A stretch of 64,000 nucleotides of DNA, taken from assembly GCF_013449725.1 (NCBI RefSeq), contig NZ_JACCFF010000004.1:310001-374000 (forward strand), in the 5' to 3' direction. The position numbers were made by a program, and so were the translations under genes. Of the stretch, positions 24,546-34,319 are shown in pieces (the first letter of the stretch is position 1; each line of letters starts with the position of its first letter). The stretch comes from Mycobacteroides sp. LB1 (lineage in GTDB: Bacteria > Actinomycetota > Actinomycetes > Mycobacteriales > Mycobacteriaceae). The notes under the pieces were generated by a model. That model saw nothing but the letters and a program-made list of their open reading frames with translations. It ran no database searches and had not been told where the DNA came from.

Positions 24546-25332
24546 ATCCAGGTCGGAGGATCGGTGCGATGGCGCCGATCGGGATATGCGCCTCCACGCT
24601 GCCGCCATCCATCGAGTACACCCGCTGGCCGGGGGAGTAGTCGATCGGATAGTCGTGCGCCACAGGGTAATCCGGCATGTAGATGATCAGCTCATCCGGT
24701 GTCAGCGCCCACGCCTTGTACGCACCGGAGTACACCTTGTCCGGGGTCCAGCGGTCGGGCGTGAACGGGTAGGTCTGCGGGGTGTGCCCCGGTGCCGACC
24801 GGTCCAGCGCCTCGATGATGAACGGCTCGGCGATCGGTGGAATGGCACCCAGGTCGCCCCCCTTCAAGATGTCCTTGAGCATGATTCGCTTACCGCCGTC
24901 ATAGTTGAAGGTCCGGTATGCGTTGTTCACCTGCGGGCCGTTGGCGTGGTAGTCCTCATGGAACACGATCGACGTGGTGCTGCCATGGTTGAACACCTGG
25001 AAGTTCTCTTCGCCATAGCTGTCCTGAATCATGTCAGAACCCTTGGCTTTCCAATTGTTGTACAGATTGCGCAGGTACTCGCGGACCTCGGGGTTGCTAT
25101 CCACAAACTCTGGGATGGCGACCTTGATATCGCGATCGGCCTTGCGCGGCGAGGACACCACCGTACGGCAGTACAGCCCGTCGAAGTTGCCGCCGAGCTC
25201 GCCACAGAAGGACTGCGCCGACGCTGCCGCCAGCGGCGCGCCGCTGAGCGCGGTACCGGTCGCCACTGCAGCGACAACCGCCCCGGCAACCCCTCGGACT
25301 ACCCGCCTGGCGAAGAGCTTAGAAATCCGCAT
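24535..25332 (-). CDS. MPT64-like/DUF3298 secreted protein
   Basis: 265 residues with a clear Sec signal peptide (about residues 1-40, ending near LAAASAQS). The mature part begins SFCGELGGNFDGLYCRTVVS, where the Cys pair and spacing recall MPT64 (CEELKGTDTGQAC) and TB22.2. It continues with the RsiV/DUF3298-type core (VFNHGSTTSIVFHEDYHANG, YRTFNYDGGKRIML, LTPDELIIYMPDYPVAHD). Proteins of this family are exported antigens of unclear biochemical role. It follows the Mce-associated gene by 19 bp and is probably part of the mce transcript, so it may contribute to the function of this lipid importer (inference). Confidence 0.82.
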   Translation of the reverse strand: MRISKLFARRVVRGVAGAVVAAVATGTALSGAPLAAASAQSFCGELGGNFDGLYCRTVVSSPRKADRDIKVAIPEFVDSNPEVREYLRNLYNNWKAKGSDMIQDSYGEENFQVFNHGSTTSIVFHEDYHANGPQVNNAYRTFNYDGGKRIMLKDILKGGDLGAIPPIAEPFIIEALDRSAPGHTPQTYPFTPDRWTPDKVYSGAYKAWALTPDELIIYMPDYPVAHDYPIDYSPGQRVYSMDGGSVEAHIPIGAIAPILRPGYGG

Positions 25333-25351
25333 GAATTACCTTTCCGGCGGT

Positions 25352-26038
25352 TTACAGGTACTCGAGCTTGCTCGCTAGCCAACGGCCATCGATCTTTTCC
25401 ATCGTGATTCTCATCCGGCTCCGGTCGACGCGCGGATCGGGCCGTTGGGTGTTGGTGATGCTCTGGTCCACCATCATCAGCAGCACGACCTTGTCCGGAG
25501 ACTGGGACTGGATCGCCGAGTTCACGACCTTGCCGTGCGCGGCAGCCTTGTTGTCGACCAGCAGCTGACGCAGCTGCACGCTGGCCTTGGTGAACTCGTT
25601 CTTGAGTTCGCCGGTGGACCCGTTGAGGATCTGCCGGAAGTTCTCGTCCACGCTGTTGGTGTCGATGCTGGTCAAGATCTCGGTGTACGGGACGGCGATG
25701 GCTTGTGCCTGCTGTCCTGCCGCATCGATCTGGTGCTGCCGCCATACCTTCCAGCCGACGACACCCGAGAACACGAGCGCGCCGATCAGAATCGCCGAAA
25801 CGGCGCCGACGACGGCATAACGTACCCAGGTCAACCCCGCGGCGCTGCTCTTCGCGTCGTCCGAGCTAGGTGCCTCCGAATCAGACACAGCCGTCGGCTC
25901 GACGTCCTCGACCTCGACCTCGGTCTCGTCGGTGTCGGTGGCATCCGTCTCCGCAGCAGAGTCGACGGCGTCCTTGTCCGCTTTTTTCGCGGAGGCGTCG
26001 TTTGTGGAATCGACGTCTTCTTTGGTCATAGTGACCAC
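25352..26038 (-). CDS. Mce-associated membrane protein (Mas type)
   Basis: 228 residues. A very acidic, Asp/Glu/Ser/Thr/Ala-rich cytoplasmic N-terminus (about 1-65) precedes one transmembrane helix (about 70-95, YAVVGAVSAILIGALVFSGVV). The NTF2-like extracytoplasmic domain follows (AVPYTEILTSIDTNSVDENF to VVLLMMVDQSITN). Such genes follow mceF in most mycobacterial mce operons and stabilise or assist the Mce complex. Only one copy is present here, whereas mce1 of M. tuberculosis has four. The GTG at 26038 is preferred, with GGAG eight bases upstream; ATG 26029 is possible. It follows mceF by 37 bp. Confidence 0.88.
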   Translation of the reverse strand: MVTMTKEDVDSTNDASAKKADKDAVDSAAETDATDTDETEVEVEDVEPTAVSDSEAPSSDDAKSSAAGLTWVRYAVVGAVSAILIGALVFSGVVGWKVWRQHQIDAAGQQAQAIAVPYTEILTSIDTNSVDENFRQILNGSTGELKNEFTKASVQLRQLLVDNKAAAHGKVVNSAIQSQSPDKVVLLMMVDQSITNTQRPDPRVDRSRMRITMEKIDGRWLASKLEYL

Positions 26039-26075
26039 GGTAGTGGCTCCTTGAATCTGGATCGCAGGTCAGGCA

Positions 26076-27326
26076 TCAACGCGGCGGTTCGATCGGCAGT
26101 GTCGGTCCACCATATGGGGTGGGTACCTGGAACCTGCCCTTTGGTGTCGGATCGGCCTTCTGGCCCATATCGGCTCCCTGGGGTGGTCCGGCGGTGTCGT
26201 CCCCTGCTGGTCGCGGCGCATTCTTGGCGCCGCGGATCAGGACCGCCGGATCTTCATCCGCGCAGTAGTTCGCGTAGAGGAACGGCTCCGGGTAGTCGGC
26301 GGCCGACAGCGGCAGCCTCGGTGTCGCGTAGTCACACACGTAGCGCGGGTACAGATCGGCGGTGGCCCAGATGCCGCCGTCGTGCATGATGCTCATGAGG
26401 GCGTCGAACACCGAACCGCGGTAGGTGGGGAACAGTGCGTTCAGTGCAGGAACGCGCAGGTAGAGCAGCTTCGACGCGGTGGCGAGGTTGCCCAGCAGGG
26501 TGACCATGGTGTCGGAGTTGTCGGCGAACAGGTTGTCTACCGCGCCCAGCGTCTTGGGGGTCTGGTCGACGAGCTTGCGGTACCCGTTCTGCATCTTGTC
26601 GATACCGCGCAGGGCTCGGCCCAGGCTGTCCGCGGTGGCCTTGATACCGGAGTTCTTGTCGGCGGCAAGGGTCAGCACCACTCGGCTGGTCTTGAGGACG
26701 CTGGTGGTCTCCGGCAGCACCGAATCGAGGGTGTTGAGCAGGAACGTACCGCCGTCGATGATCTCGGTGAGCTTCTTCGGGCCTTCCTTGCTCAGGCTCA
26801 GTTCCTTCTTGATGAGCTCAAGCTTCTTGGGTTCTATCTGTGCGAGCAGACCGTCGGCGTCCGCGAGCAGTTTGGCCAGCGTGACGGGTACCTGGGCACC
26901 TTCGGCGATGACACTGCCGTCGTGCAGGAACGGTCCCTGGTCCGAGACGCCCTCGAAGTTGATGTACTGCTCACCGGCCGGTGAGAGACCCGTGACGCGC
27001 ACCTTGGCGGCGGTGGGGATCTTGTACTTCGACTGGATCTCGGCAACAGCGTTGACGCCCTGTTGGGTGATCTCCAGCGATTGCACGGAGCCGATCCGCA
27101 CGCCGCGCAGGGCCACGTCCTGGTTAGGTAGCAGACCACCCGACTCCGGAAGTTTCACCATGACGCGGTAGGTCCCCGCCAAGGGGCTGACCCGCAACGC
27201 GCCCACCATGAGGTAGGCGATCGCGACGAGCAGCACAGTCCCCAGCGCGATGCCGGAGAGCAGCATCTTCTTTCGGTGCCCGGCCCGGACGGTGCCGACG
27301 AGTCCGTTGGCGATGGCGTTGATCAT
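26076..27326 (-). CDS. mceF: MceF, Mce-family substrate-binding protein
   Basis: 416 residues with an N-terminal membrane anchor (about 20-45), the MlaD/MCE beta domain (YRVMVKLPESGGLLPNQDVALRGVRIGSV), a long helical region predicted to line the transport needle, and a Pro/Gly/Lys-rich C-terminus. Together with MceA-E it should form a hetero-hexameric tube carrying lipids from the outer envelope to the YrbE permease. It overlaps mceE by 4 bp (ATGA). It is the last of the six mce genes, as in other mycobacterial operons. Confidence 0.93.
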   Translation of the reverse strand: MINAIANGLVGTVRAGHRKKMLLSGIALGTVLLVAIAYLMVGALRVSPLAGTYRVMVKLPESGGLLPNQDVALRGVRIGSVQSLEITQQGVNAVAEIQSKYKIPTAAKVRVTGLSPAGEQYINFEGVSDQGPFLHDGSVIAEGAQVPVTLAKLLADADGLLAQIEPKKLELIKKELSLSKEGPKKLTEIIDGGTFLLNTLDSVLPETTSVLKTSRVVLTLAADKNSGIKATADSLGRALRGIDKMQNGYRKLVDQTPKTLGAVDNLFADNSDTMVTLLGNLATASKLLYLRVPALNALFPTYRGSVFDALMSIMHDGGIWATADLYPRYVCDYATPRLPLSAADYPEPFLYANYCADEDPAVLIRGAKNAPRPAGDDTAGPPQGADMGQKADPTPKGRFQVPTPYGGPTLPIEPPR

Positions 27327-28687
27327 TGGCCCATCACCTCTGGAGCGGGGGCCGGTCCGGGCGCGGGACCGGGAGCGGGTCCTGGTGCCGGAGCCGACGC
27401 GGGATCAGCCTGTCCGGGGGGCGGCGGTACCGGAGCGCCCGGCGGCGACGGTACCGGAGCGCCCGGCGGCGACGGTGCAGGTGCGGGCGGGCCCGGTGGA
27501 ACACGCTCGATCACACCAGGTTCGGTTGGGCTCGGCCGCATCTCAACGTTCTCGCCGTATACGCCCTTGCCGACGACGCGTTCCTGTAGACGCCAGAGCG
27601 TGTACTTCATGGAGCCGACCAGCTGGGCCCAGTTGTAGCGCTTGGGGCCGTGTGAGCCGAGATCGCCCTTGAACCCTGCATCCGGCATCGATCCGAGAAT
27701 CAGCCGGTCGATGCTGACCCGCACCGAGATCGCGTTACTCGGCGTTGACTTGATGAGCGTGGTGATCTGCCGGTTGAGGTTGTTGATATCGACGGTCGGG
27801 TCTTGCGCGATCTCATTCCAGGCCCGCGCAATGGTATTCGCGTCGCCGATGACGCTCCGCCCACTGGTATCGGTGCCTGCGATCGACGGGAATTTCTGCA
27901 GCTGCCTGGTGGTGTCACCGATCTGCAGGATCAGCTGGGAAAGCTGTGCGGTGTTGGCGGCGAGGGCCTCGGTGGCCGGGTCGGCCTCCTTGACGATATC
28001 GGTGAGTGTCTGGTTCTTGGCGTCCAGCTGATCGGCCAGCTGCGAGGTCTGGGTGAGCGCCTCCGAGATCTGCGAGGATCGCGAATTCAAGGTTCCGAGA
28101 AGACGATTCGAGTCTTTGATCAGGTCGCCGAACGCCTGGCCCTGGTCGCCGGTCGCCTTACCGAAACCGTTGACGATATTGGTCAGGTTGCGTACGGCGC
28201 CGCCGTTGGAGACGAGCGCGGCAGAGCTCAGCACCGACTCCACCGTCGCGGCGGCGGTCGTGGAGTCCAGGCCGATGGTGTCGCCGTTCTTGAGGATCGG
28301 TGCGTCCGATGGTGCACCCGCCGGGGGGCGAATCGAGACGAAGACATCGCCCAGTGGGGTCGCGGAACGTAGCTCGGCGGTGCTGCCCTTGGGCAGTCGG
28401 ACGCCATCGAGAATGCGTAACGTGGTGATGGCGGTGTAGTTGCTCACGCGCATCTCGTCGACCTGGCCCACATCGGCGCCGGCGAGTTTCACCTTGGCGC
28501 TGTTGGGGAGGTTCAGGACGTTCGAGAACAGGGCCGTCAGGTGATAGCCACCGGATCCGACACCGGGAGCGGGCAGCGGCAGATCGCCCAGGCCGTTGGT
28601 TGCGCATCCCGACAGCGCCGCGGCGGCCAGCACGGATACGGATGCCGTGCTGGTCAACCTGGTGATCAGTCGCTTGCGTGTAGCCAT
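27323..28687 (-). CDS. mceE: MceE, Mce-family lipoprotein (LprK type)
   Basis: 454 residues. The signal peptide ends in a lipobox (LAAAALSGC, Cys28), as expected for the fifth Mce protein, which is the lipoprotein member in mycobacteria. The MCE domain follows (LTALFSNVLNLPNSAKVKLAGADVGQV), then the helical region and a strikingly repetitive Pro/Ala/Gly tail (SPPGAPVPSPPGAPVPPPPG, then GPAPGPAPGPAPAP). Start and stop overlap neighbours (TAATG with mceD, ATGA with mceF), showing tight translational coupling. The Pro-rich tail is DNA-repetitive and may vary in length between strains. Confidence 0.94.
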   Translation of the reverse strand: MATRKRLITRLTSTASVSVLAAAALSGCATNGLGDLPLPAPGVGSGGYHLTALFSNVLNLPNSAKVKLAGADVGQVDEMRVSNYTAITTLRILDGVRLPKGSTAELRSATPLGDVFVSIRPPAGAPSDAPILKNGDTIGLDSTTAAATVESVLSSAALVSNGGAVRNLTNIVNGFGKATGDQGQAFGDLIKDSNRLLGTLNSRSSQISEALTQTSQLADQLDAKNQTLTDIVKEADPATEALAANTAQLSQLILQIGDTTRQLQKFPSIAGTDTSGRSVIGDANTIARAWNEIAQDPTVDINNLNRQITTLIKSTPSNAISVRVSIDRLILGSMPDAGFKGDLGSHGPKRYNWAQLVGSMKYTLWRLQERVVGKGVYGENVEMRPSPTEPGVIERVPPGPPAPAPSPPGAPVPSPPGAPVPPPPGQADPASAPAPGPAPGPAPGPAPAPEVMGQ

Positions 28688-29805
28688 TACTTTTGCCCCA
28701 TCGCCGCGAGCCCGTCGAGCACGTAGGTAAGTCCGAAGTCGGGGCCGTAGTCCTGCAATGTTCCTGTGCTGCAGCCCAACTGGCGCAGGCCCATCATGTT
28801 GCAGATCTCCTTGCCGGTCTGGCTCTCGAACAGCAGCTTGTCGGTGAGGAACCGTGCGCGCAATGCCCCGTTGTCCTGGTCGATGATGTTGTACAGGTTC
28901 TCCACTGCCAGGGGTGCGATGTCGAGGACCTCGGAGAGATCGCGTTGTTTGTCCACCACCGTCTTCAGGGCCGTATTCCCGTTGAGGACAGCGGCCTTGA
29001 TGTTGTCGCGGTTGCCTTCGAGGAGATCGCCGGCCTGCTTGACCAGTTCGTTGAGCTTGCGACCCGTGGTACCTGTGCCCAGCGCCTCGTCGTCGATGAC
29101 CGAGCTGAGTTGGTGGATCGTGGAGGCGAAGTCGCGCAGCTTGCCGTCGTTGGTTGCCGCGGCGTCGAACAGTGAGCTGATGTTCTTGATGATGGTGGTC
29201 AGCTGTTCTCGGGTGGTCACGCCGCCCTCCGAGCTCAGCCGCAGCGCCTTGGACAGCTCGTCGAGACCTGACTTGATCTTCTCGCCGTTACCATCGGCCA
29301 CCCCGGCGGCCGCGTTGATGATGTCCCCGACCGGTCCCTGGCCCTTGCCATCTCCCTTAAGTGATACCGACAGCTGGTCGAGCACACCTAACACCCGGTC
29401 GAACTCGACCGGAGTCTTGGTGTGGTCCAGCGCGATCGTGTCACCGTCGTTGAGCGTCGGTCCGCCGCGATAAGGCGGGGACAGCTCCACCTGGCGGTCG
29501 GTCAGGATCGACGTCGACAGCGTGACGGCCTGCACATCGGCGGGCACCTTCACGTCCTTGTCGACGGTGAACTCCACCTCCACATATCCCGACCTCGGAG
29601 TGATCTTCTTGATCTGGCCGACCGGCATACCCAGCACCGCAACCACATTGGACTCATAAAGCCCGGACGCATTGTCGAACTGCGCGGTCAGCGTGATGTG
29701 ATCCAACTTCGACTTCACGTAATACGCGCCCGCGCCCACGATGGCCGCAACGACCACCGCGATCGCCGCGATGACCGCGACAGCCCGACCCTTCCCGCTA
29801 CTCAT
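28687..29805 (-). CDS. mceD: MceD, Mce-family protein
   Basis: 372 residues from ATG 29805, overlapping the mceC stop by 4 bp. N-terminal membrane anchor (VAVIAAIAVVVAAIVGAGAYYV), the MCE domain (LTAQFDNASGLYESNVVAVLGMPVGQI), then long helices and a C-terminal pair of cysteines (ICNMMGLRQLGCS). It lacks the long Pro-rich tail of MceA and MceE. Function as for the other Mce subunits; position in the operon defines the name. Confidence 0.92.
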   Translation of the reverse strand: MSSGKGRAVAVIAAIAVVVAAIVGAGAYYVKSKLDHITLTAQFDNASGLYESNVVAVLGMPVGQIKKITPRSGYVEVEFTVDKDVKVPADVQAVTLSTSILTDRQVELSPPYRGGPTLNDGDTIALDHTKTPVEFDRVLGVLDQLSVSLKGDGKGQGPVGDIINAAAGVADGNGEKIKSGLDELSKALRLSSEGGVTTREQLTTIIKNISSLFDAAATNDGKLRDFASTIHQLSSVIDDEALGTGTTGRKLNELVKQAGDLLEGNRDNIKAAVLNGNTALKTVVDKQRDLSEVLDIAPLAVENLYNIIDQDNGALRARFLTDKLLFESQTGKEICNMMGLRQLGCSTGTLQDYGPDFGLTYVLDGLAAMGQK

Positions 29806-30848
29806 TTGCAGTCCTTGAAGTACTGGATCTCGCCGAATTGCTTGGCGCGACCGCTGATTGCGCACATCCAGGAGTCGACGACCAGACCGTTGGGTGCGTT
29901 GAACTCGATGGCGTTGCCGGTACCGGTGGCGTTGGTGACGCCACGTAGTGCCACGGGAGCGATCTGCAAGATGTTGCGCAGCAGGTCGTCGTGCTGGCCG
30001 AGCATGTCGGTGAGTTGGCGCAACGTCTTGAGCATGTCATCGAGCTGCGGCCGATCCTTGATGACGATCTTGCTCAGCTCCTCGACCAGGTTGGTGAGCG
30101 ATTGCATCATGGCGTGGAATGTTCCGCGGCGCACCACGAATTCGCCGATCAGGTTCTGGCCCTGGTTGATCAGGGTTCCGATGCCCTGTTGCTGGCGGTG
30201 CAGCGTGTTGGTGACCTTCTCGGTGCTCTTGAGTAGCGTGCCGAGTTGGTCGCGGCGCTCAGCGATGATGGAGGACAAGGTCTGGATGTTCTGCATGGCC
30301 TGCGGGACCACCTCGGGCAGTCCGTCGAGCTGCTTGCCCAGAATGCTCAGCGACTGTCCCACCTTGTCGAAATCAACCTTGTCGAAGGTGTTCGTCACAT
30401 CCTTGAGCGTGGCCTGCAGATCGTAGGGGACCTCGGTGTGCGCCAGGTCAATCGTCTTACCGGGCAACGACCCCGGCCCTTCGGGACGTAGGTCCAGGAA
30501 CCGGGAGCCCAGGATGGTGGTGACCCGGATCGAGGCCTTGGTGTCCTTACCCAGTTTCACGTCATCGCTGACCGAGAGCTTGGCCTCAACGTGATCGCCG
30601 ACCAGCTTCATCCTGGTGACAGTCCCCATCGGAATGCCCGCCACGGTGATCGGCTGGCCCGCCCGCAGCGACGCGGCCTGCGCGAACTCGGCGGTGTAGG
30701 TGGAGTACCCGAAGCCGATGGCCTTGATGAGCAGCATGCCGCCCACGAGTGCGCCGATCACGGCGATCGCGATGAACCCGAGCCAGGTCTTGTTGTAGGT
30801 CTCGACCGGTCGGTTCTTGATCTTCTGCCACCTGGATTGCTCAGCCAT
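29802..30848 (-). CDS. mceC: MceC, Mce-family protein
   Basis: 348 residues from ATG 30848, which overlaps the end of mceB by 8 bp; a longer upstream frame is rejected because it would run through mceB. N-terminal anchor (WLGFIAIAVIGALVGGMLLI), MCE domain (YTAEFAQAASLRAGQPITVAGIPMGTV), helical region, and a C-terminal Cys pair (SWMCAISGRA, YFKDCK). This member lacks a Pro-rich C-terminal extension. Confidence 0.92.
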   Translation of the reverse strand: MAEQSRWQKIKNRPVETYNKTWLGFIAIAVIGALVGGMLLIKAIGFGYSTYTAEFAQAASLRAGQPITVAGIPMGTVTRMKLVGDHVEAKLSVSDDVKLGKDTKASIRVTTILGSRFLDLRPEGPGSLPGKTIDLAHTEVPYDLQATLKDVTNTFDKVDFDKVGQSLSILGKQLDGLPEVVPQAMQNIQTLSSIIAERRDQLGTLLKSTEKVTNTLHRQQQGIGTLINQGQNLIGEFVVRRGTFHAMMQSLTNLVEELSKIVIKDRPQLDDMLKTLRQLTDMLGQHDDLLRNILQIAPVALRGVTNATGTGNAIEFNAPNGLVVDSWMCAISGRAKQFGEIQYFKDCK

Positions 30849-31899
30849 TGGCCATGTTCCTGCATCGGGGGGTGTGTTGCGTGACGTTGCCGGGGGTGGC
30901 CGCGTTGACGATGATCGGCACGACATCGTTGAGGCCGGGGAAGAAGCCGGTGATGTTCAGGTCGCAGATGTAGGCATTGCCGTACGCGCCGTTCTCGGTG
31001 ATGCGGGCCAAGCCCTTGAGTAGCAGCGGCAGGTTGCCGCCGAGGAAGGCCAGCTTCGGTTCGATTTCGACCATGTGCTTGGCGAACCCGGGCTGGCGAG
31101 TGATGAGCTCGTCGAGCGAGGGGTTGACTTCGTCGGTGATCTTCGAAAGGCGGCGCAGGGTTTGGGCCAGCGAGCCCACCGAGGACACCAGCTCGGGACG
31201 ACGAGAGTCGAAGTCCGCGATTGCCTTGCGGGTGTTGGTGATCGTCTTATCGAGGCTCTCGTTCTGCTGCGCCAGGTTGCCAGTCACGGTGCTGAGGCTG
31301 GTGATCACATTGCCCAACACCTGGTCGTGGCCCGCGAATGTCTTTGTCATCGTGGAGGTTTGATCCACCAGTGACGTGATCGAGGCCCGATCGCCCTGCA
31401 GTGACTGAATGACACCCTTGGTGAGATTGTCGGCCTGTTCAGGGGACAATGTGCTGAACAACGGCTCATATCCATTGAGCAGCGTGGTCACATCGAAAGA
31501 CGGGTCGGTGCGTTCCATCGGGATAGTCGTCCCGCCGGCAAGCACATTGGTATCGCCCGTCTTACCGATCGACAGGCCCAGATACCGCTGACCCACGATG
31601 TTCTGATACGTCACCGAGGCCAGGGTGTTGCCGTACAGCCTCTGGTCGTTCTGGACGACGAAATCGACCTTCGCCTGGTTGTTGTTGACCAGCTCGATCT
31701 TCTCGACGCGGCCCACGCGCACACCCGCCATGCGGACGTCATCACCATCGCGTAACCCGTACACATCGCTGAAAATCGCCGAGTACGCGGTGGTGCCGCC
31801 CGCGACATCGCGACGCAACGTGGCATACACCAGCCACGTCAACGCCAACGCAACCGCCATAAAGACGGTCAACGCGATCAACGGACCACGGAACTTCAT
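30841..31899 (-). CDS. mceB: MceB, Mce-family protein
   Basis: 352 residues. N-terminal anchor (PLIALTVFMAVALALTWLVYATL), MCE domain (YSAIFSDVYGLRDGDDVRMAGVRVGRV) and the conserved VTYQNIVGQRYLGL strand block, then the helical barrel-lining region and a short Cys-containing tail (PRCRNMANG). ATG 31899 overlaps the mceA stop as ATGA. Length and order match MceB of other mycobacterial mce operons. Confidence 0.93.
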   Translation of the reverse strand: MKFRGPLIALTVFMAVALALTWLVYATLRRDVAGGTTAYSAIFSDVYGLRDGDDVRMAGVRVGRVEKIELVNNNQAKVDFVVQNDQRLYGNTLASVTYQNIVGQRYLGLSIGKTGDTNVLAGGTTIPMERTDPSFDVTTLLNGYEPLFSTLSPEQADNLTKGVIQSLQGDRASITSLVDQTSTMTKTFAGHDQVLGNVITSLSTVTGNLAQQNESLDKTITNTRKAIADFDSRRPELVSSVGSLAQTLRRLSKITDEVNPSLDELITRQPGFAKHMVEIEPKLAFLGGNLPLLLKGLARITENGAYGNAYICDLNITGFFPGLNDVVPIIVNAATPGNVTQHTPRCRNMANG

Positions 31900-33461
31900 T
31901 GGGAACCTTCCTTCGCAAGCGACACCGTGGTGCCGCGTACGACCGGGCCGAGCAGCAGTTGTGTGGAGGACGTGGCCGGTTTGGTCGTGATCATGCTGAG
32001 CTGACCACGCTCGACGTTGCTGCCGATGGGGCCGACATTCCCGCCGAACGACGCGGGCGCGATTGGTGCACCTCCGCCGTCACGTGCGCCGGGTGCGACC
32101 GGTGCGGCCGGGATCGGAGGCGAGTGCGGTGGCGGTCCTTCGTCCTCGGGGTCGGCGGTGCCGGGAACGCGGGGTGATGGGTAGGGCTGCCACGGCGGCA
32201 GCGGCGGGTTCGGGTCGGTCAGGTTGGGGCCTCCCGGCGGCACGACCAACGGCGGGCCCACCGCGACCAGATTTCCGTTGGGGCCCACCACGGTTCCGCG
32301 CGGCGGCGCCACGTCCGCCGGCACCTTGTAGTTCTGTGGCAGCAGCTCGTCGGGCATATCGGGCCGCACCACGAGCTCGGGTGCGGTGTAGCAGCTCGGT
32401 CCCTTGAGCTCGCCGTACCGGGGGCAGTCCGCCCGCGTGTAGCTGTATCCGGGGGTCAAGGACAGGTTCACCCGCATGTTGCCGGTGTCCACATCGGACA
32501 GCCAAGGATTCTCAAACCACTTCTGGCTCATCTGAGTCAGCTTCTGGAAGATCATCTGGAACTTGGGCGCGTTGTTGGCGAAGGTGCCGAGGACGGGCGT
32601 CAGGTCGGTTGTCACACCGATCAGCTGATCGGTGTGATTGTCGAATGCCTGCCGGGTGGTGGTCACTGTATTAAGACCACCGTGCACCAGGGCCGTCAGC
32701 TGCTCGCGCTTCTCGACGAAGGTCTGCATCGGTTTCACGGCGTTGTGTAGCGAGTCGAGCAGCTCTGGTGCGGTCTGCTTGAGGCCTTCGGTCGCGTTCA
32801 GCAGGGCGTTGACGGTGGATGGGCCGGTGTCGGTGGCGACGATTTCGTTGAGCTGGGCGATGAGCCGGTTGAGCTGGGCACCGCCGGTGAGCAGTTTGAC
32901 GCGGCGGTTGTCGGTGGCGGCTCCGAGGGCCGCCAGGATGCCGGTGGAGTTGTCGTCGCGACCGCGGCCGGTGGCGGCGAGGACGTCGCGCAGCTTGCTC
33001 ACCGTGGTCTGGAACAGAACTGTGGGCAGCTGGGTGTCCTCGGCGATGTGCGCGCCTTCGCGAATGGGGGCGCCGGGCCCGCGATCGACCAGCTGCACGG
33101 AGGACACCGCGAACACGTTGCTGGGAACCACCCGAGCAGTGGTGGTGTTGGGGATGGACTTGGCGTATTCGGGCCTGAGGTTGATGTGCACGAGGTTGGG
33201 CTGGCCGTTGGCGGCCGGTGTGACGTTGTCGACCTCGCCGACTAGCACGCCGTGGTACTTCACATCAGATTTCTGCGGCAGGCCGTCACCGACGTTGACG
33301 AGGTCGGCAACCACGCGGATGTAATCGTTGAGACGTCCCGTGGACTTCAACAGCATGAGACCGGTGACCAGGGCGGCCACCAGGATCATGGCGAGGCCGG
33401 TCCCCAGCAGGAGCTTCTCGGAGGGCCCACGGCCGTCCGTTTCAAAGGAATTCCCGGCCAT
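31896..33461 (-). CDS. mceA: MceA, Mce-family protein with long Pro-rich tail
   Basis: 521 residues from ATG 33461, which overlaps the yrbEB stop (TAATG). N-terminal anchor (about 15-37), MCE domain (VVADLVNVGDGLPQKSDVKYHGVLVGEV), a long alpha-helical region, then from about residue 380 a Pro/Gly-rich extension of over 100 residues (PPLVVPPGGPNLTDPNPPLP). The Pro-rich tail is likely extended and wall-spanning. As first Mce subunit it sets the outer end of the needle; substrate (cholesterol, fatty acids or other lipid) cannot be assigned from sequence. Confidence 0.92.
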   Translation of the reverse strand: MAGNSFETDGRGPSEKLLLGTGLAMILVAALVTGLMLLKSTGRLNDYIRVVADLVNVGDGLPQKSDVKYHGVLVGEVDNVTPAANGQPNLVHINLRPEYAKSIPNTTTARVVPSNVFAVSSVQLVDRGPGAPIREGAHIAEDTQLPTVLFQTTVSKLRDVLAATGRGRDDNSTGILAALGAATDNRRVKLLTGGAQLNRLIAQLNEIVATDTGPSTVNALLNATEGLKQTAPELLDSLHNAVKPMQTFVEKREQLTALVHGGLNTVTTTRQAFDNHTDQLIGVTTDLTPVLGTFANNAPKFQMIFQKLTQMSQKWFENPWLSDVDTGNMRVNLSLTPGYSYTRADCPRYGELKGPSCYTAPELVVRPDMPDELLPQNYKVPADVAPPRGTVVGPNGNLVAVGPPLVVPPGGPNLTDPNPPLPPWQPYPSPRVPGTADPEDEGPPPHSPPIPAAPVAPGARDGGGAPIAPASFGGNVGPIGSNVERGQLSMITTKPATSSTQLLLGPVVRGTTVSLAKEGSQ

Positions 33462-34318
33462 TAGCCACCCAACCTCGCACCGGCGTCGACGCTCCAGAGC
33501 GCCATGGTGAGCAGCATGTTGATGATGATCACCAGGGTGATGGCGGCGCGCATGGCGTGTCCGGCGGCTACGCCCACACCCTCGGGACCGCCGCTGGCGT
33601 AGAAGCCGTAATAGCACTGGACGGTCGAGGCGACCCACACGAAGATGACGGCCTTGATGATGGAGTAGACGATGTCGATACCGCTCACGCCGATACCGAA
33701 GTAGTGCAGGTACGAGCCGATGGAGCCGCCGCTCATGATGCCCACCATGATCTGGCAGGAAAGGTAGCTGACGGCGAGACAGGCGACATACAGCGGAATG
33801 GTGACGACCGTGGCTGCCATCAGCCGGGCGGTCACCAGGTAGGGGATGGGCCGGATCGCGATGGAGTCCATGGCGTCGATCTCTTCGGAGATGCGCATGG
33901 CACCGAGCTGTGCGGTGAAACGGCAGCCGGCCTGTACGGCGAACGCGATGGCAGCCATGATCGGGGCGAGCTCGCGGGTGTTCACCAGTGACGAGATGAT
34001 GCCGGTCGCCGGCCCCAGCCCGAGCAGGTCCAGGAAGTTATAGCCCTCGATGGCCACCAGCCCGCCGGCAATGATGCCCAGGACAATCATGACGCCGGCG
34101 GTACCACCACCGACCACGAGAGAGCCGTTGCCCCAGGCGACATCGGACAGGTGTCGCAGGAACTCTTTGCGGTAGTGGCGCAGCACGATCGGGACGCCGG
34201 CAATCGCGCGGAAGAAGAAGGCCACCATGTGACCCAGCCGAGTGATCGGCTTCTGGGCCTTGTTGTAGATACCGACGAAGGGCCGTGCAATCGGGGGTAC
34301 ATAAGTTGATGCGGTCAT
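33461..34318 (-). CDS. yrbEB: YrbEB, MlaE-type permease subunit of the Mce transporter
   Basis: 285 residues with five to six transmembrane helices of the MlaE/YrbE permease family. Diagnostic blocks are FFFRAIAGVPIVLRHYRKEF, the glycine-rich VVGGGTAGVMIVLGIIAGGL, and the coupling region LGAMRISEEIDAMDSIAIRP, which contains the conserved EExDAM. It pairs with YrbEA to form the inner-membrane channel under the Mce needle, driven by an MceG ATPase encoded elsewhere. One base separates it from yrbEA; it overlaps mceA. Confidence 0.94.
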   Translation of the reverse strand: MTASTYVPPIARPFVGIYNKAQKPITRLGHMVAFFFRAIAGVPIVLRHYRKEFLRHLSDVAWGNGSLVVGGGTAGVMIVLGIIAGGLVAIEGYNFLDLLGLGPATGIISSLVNTRELAPIMAAIAFAVQAGCRFTAQLGAMRISEEIDAMDSIAIRPIPYLVTARLMAATVVTIPLYVACLAVSYLSCQIMVGIMSGGSIGSYLHYFGIGVSGIDIVYSIIKAVIFVWVASTVQCYYGFYASGGPEGVGVAAGHAMRAAITLVIIINMLLTMALWSVDAGARLGG

Positions 34319-34319
34319 G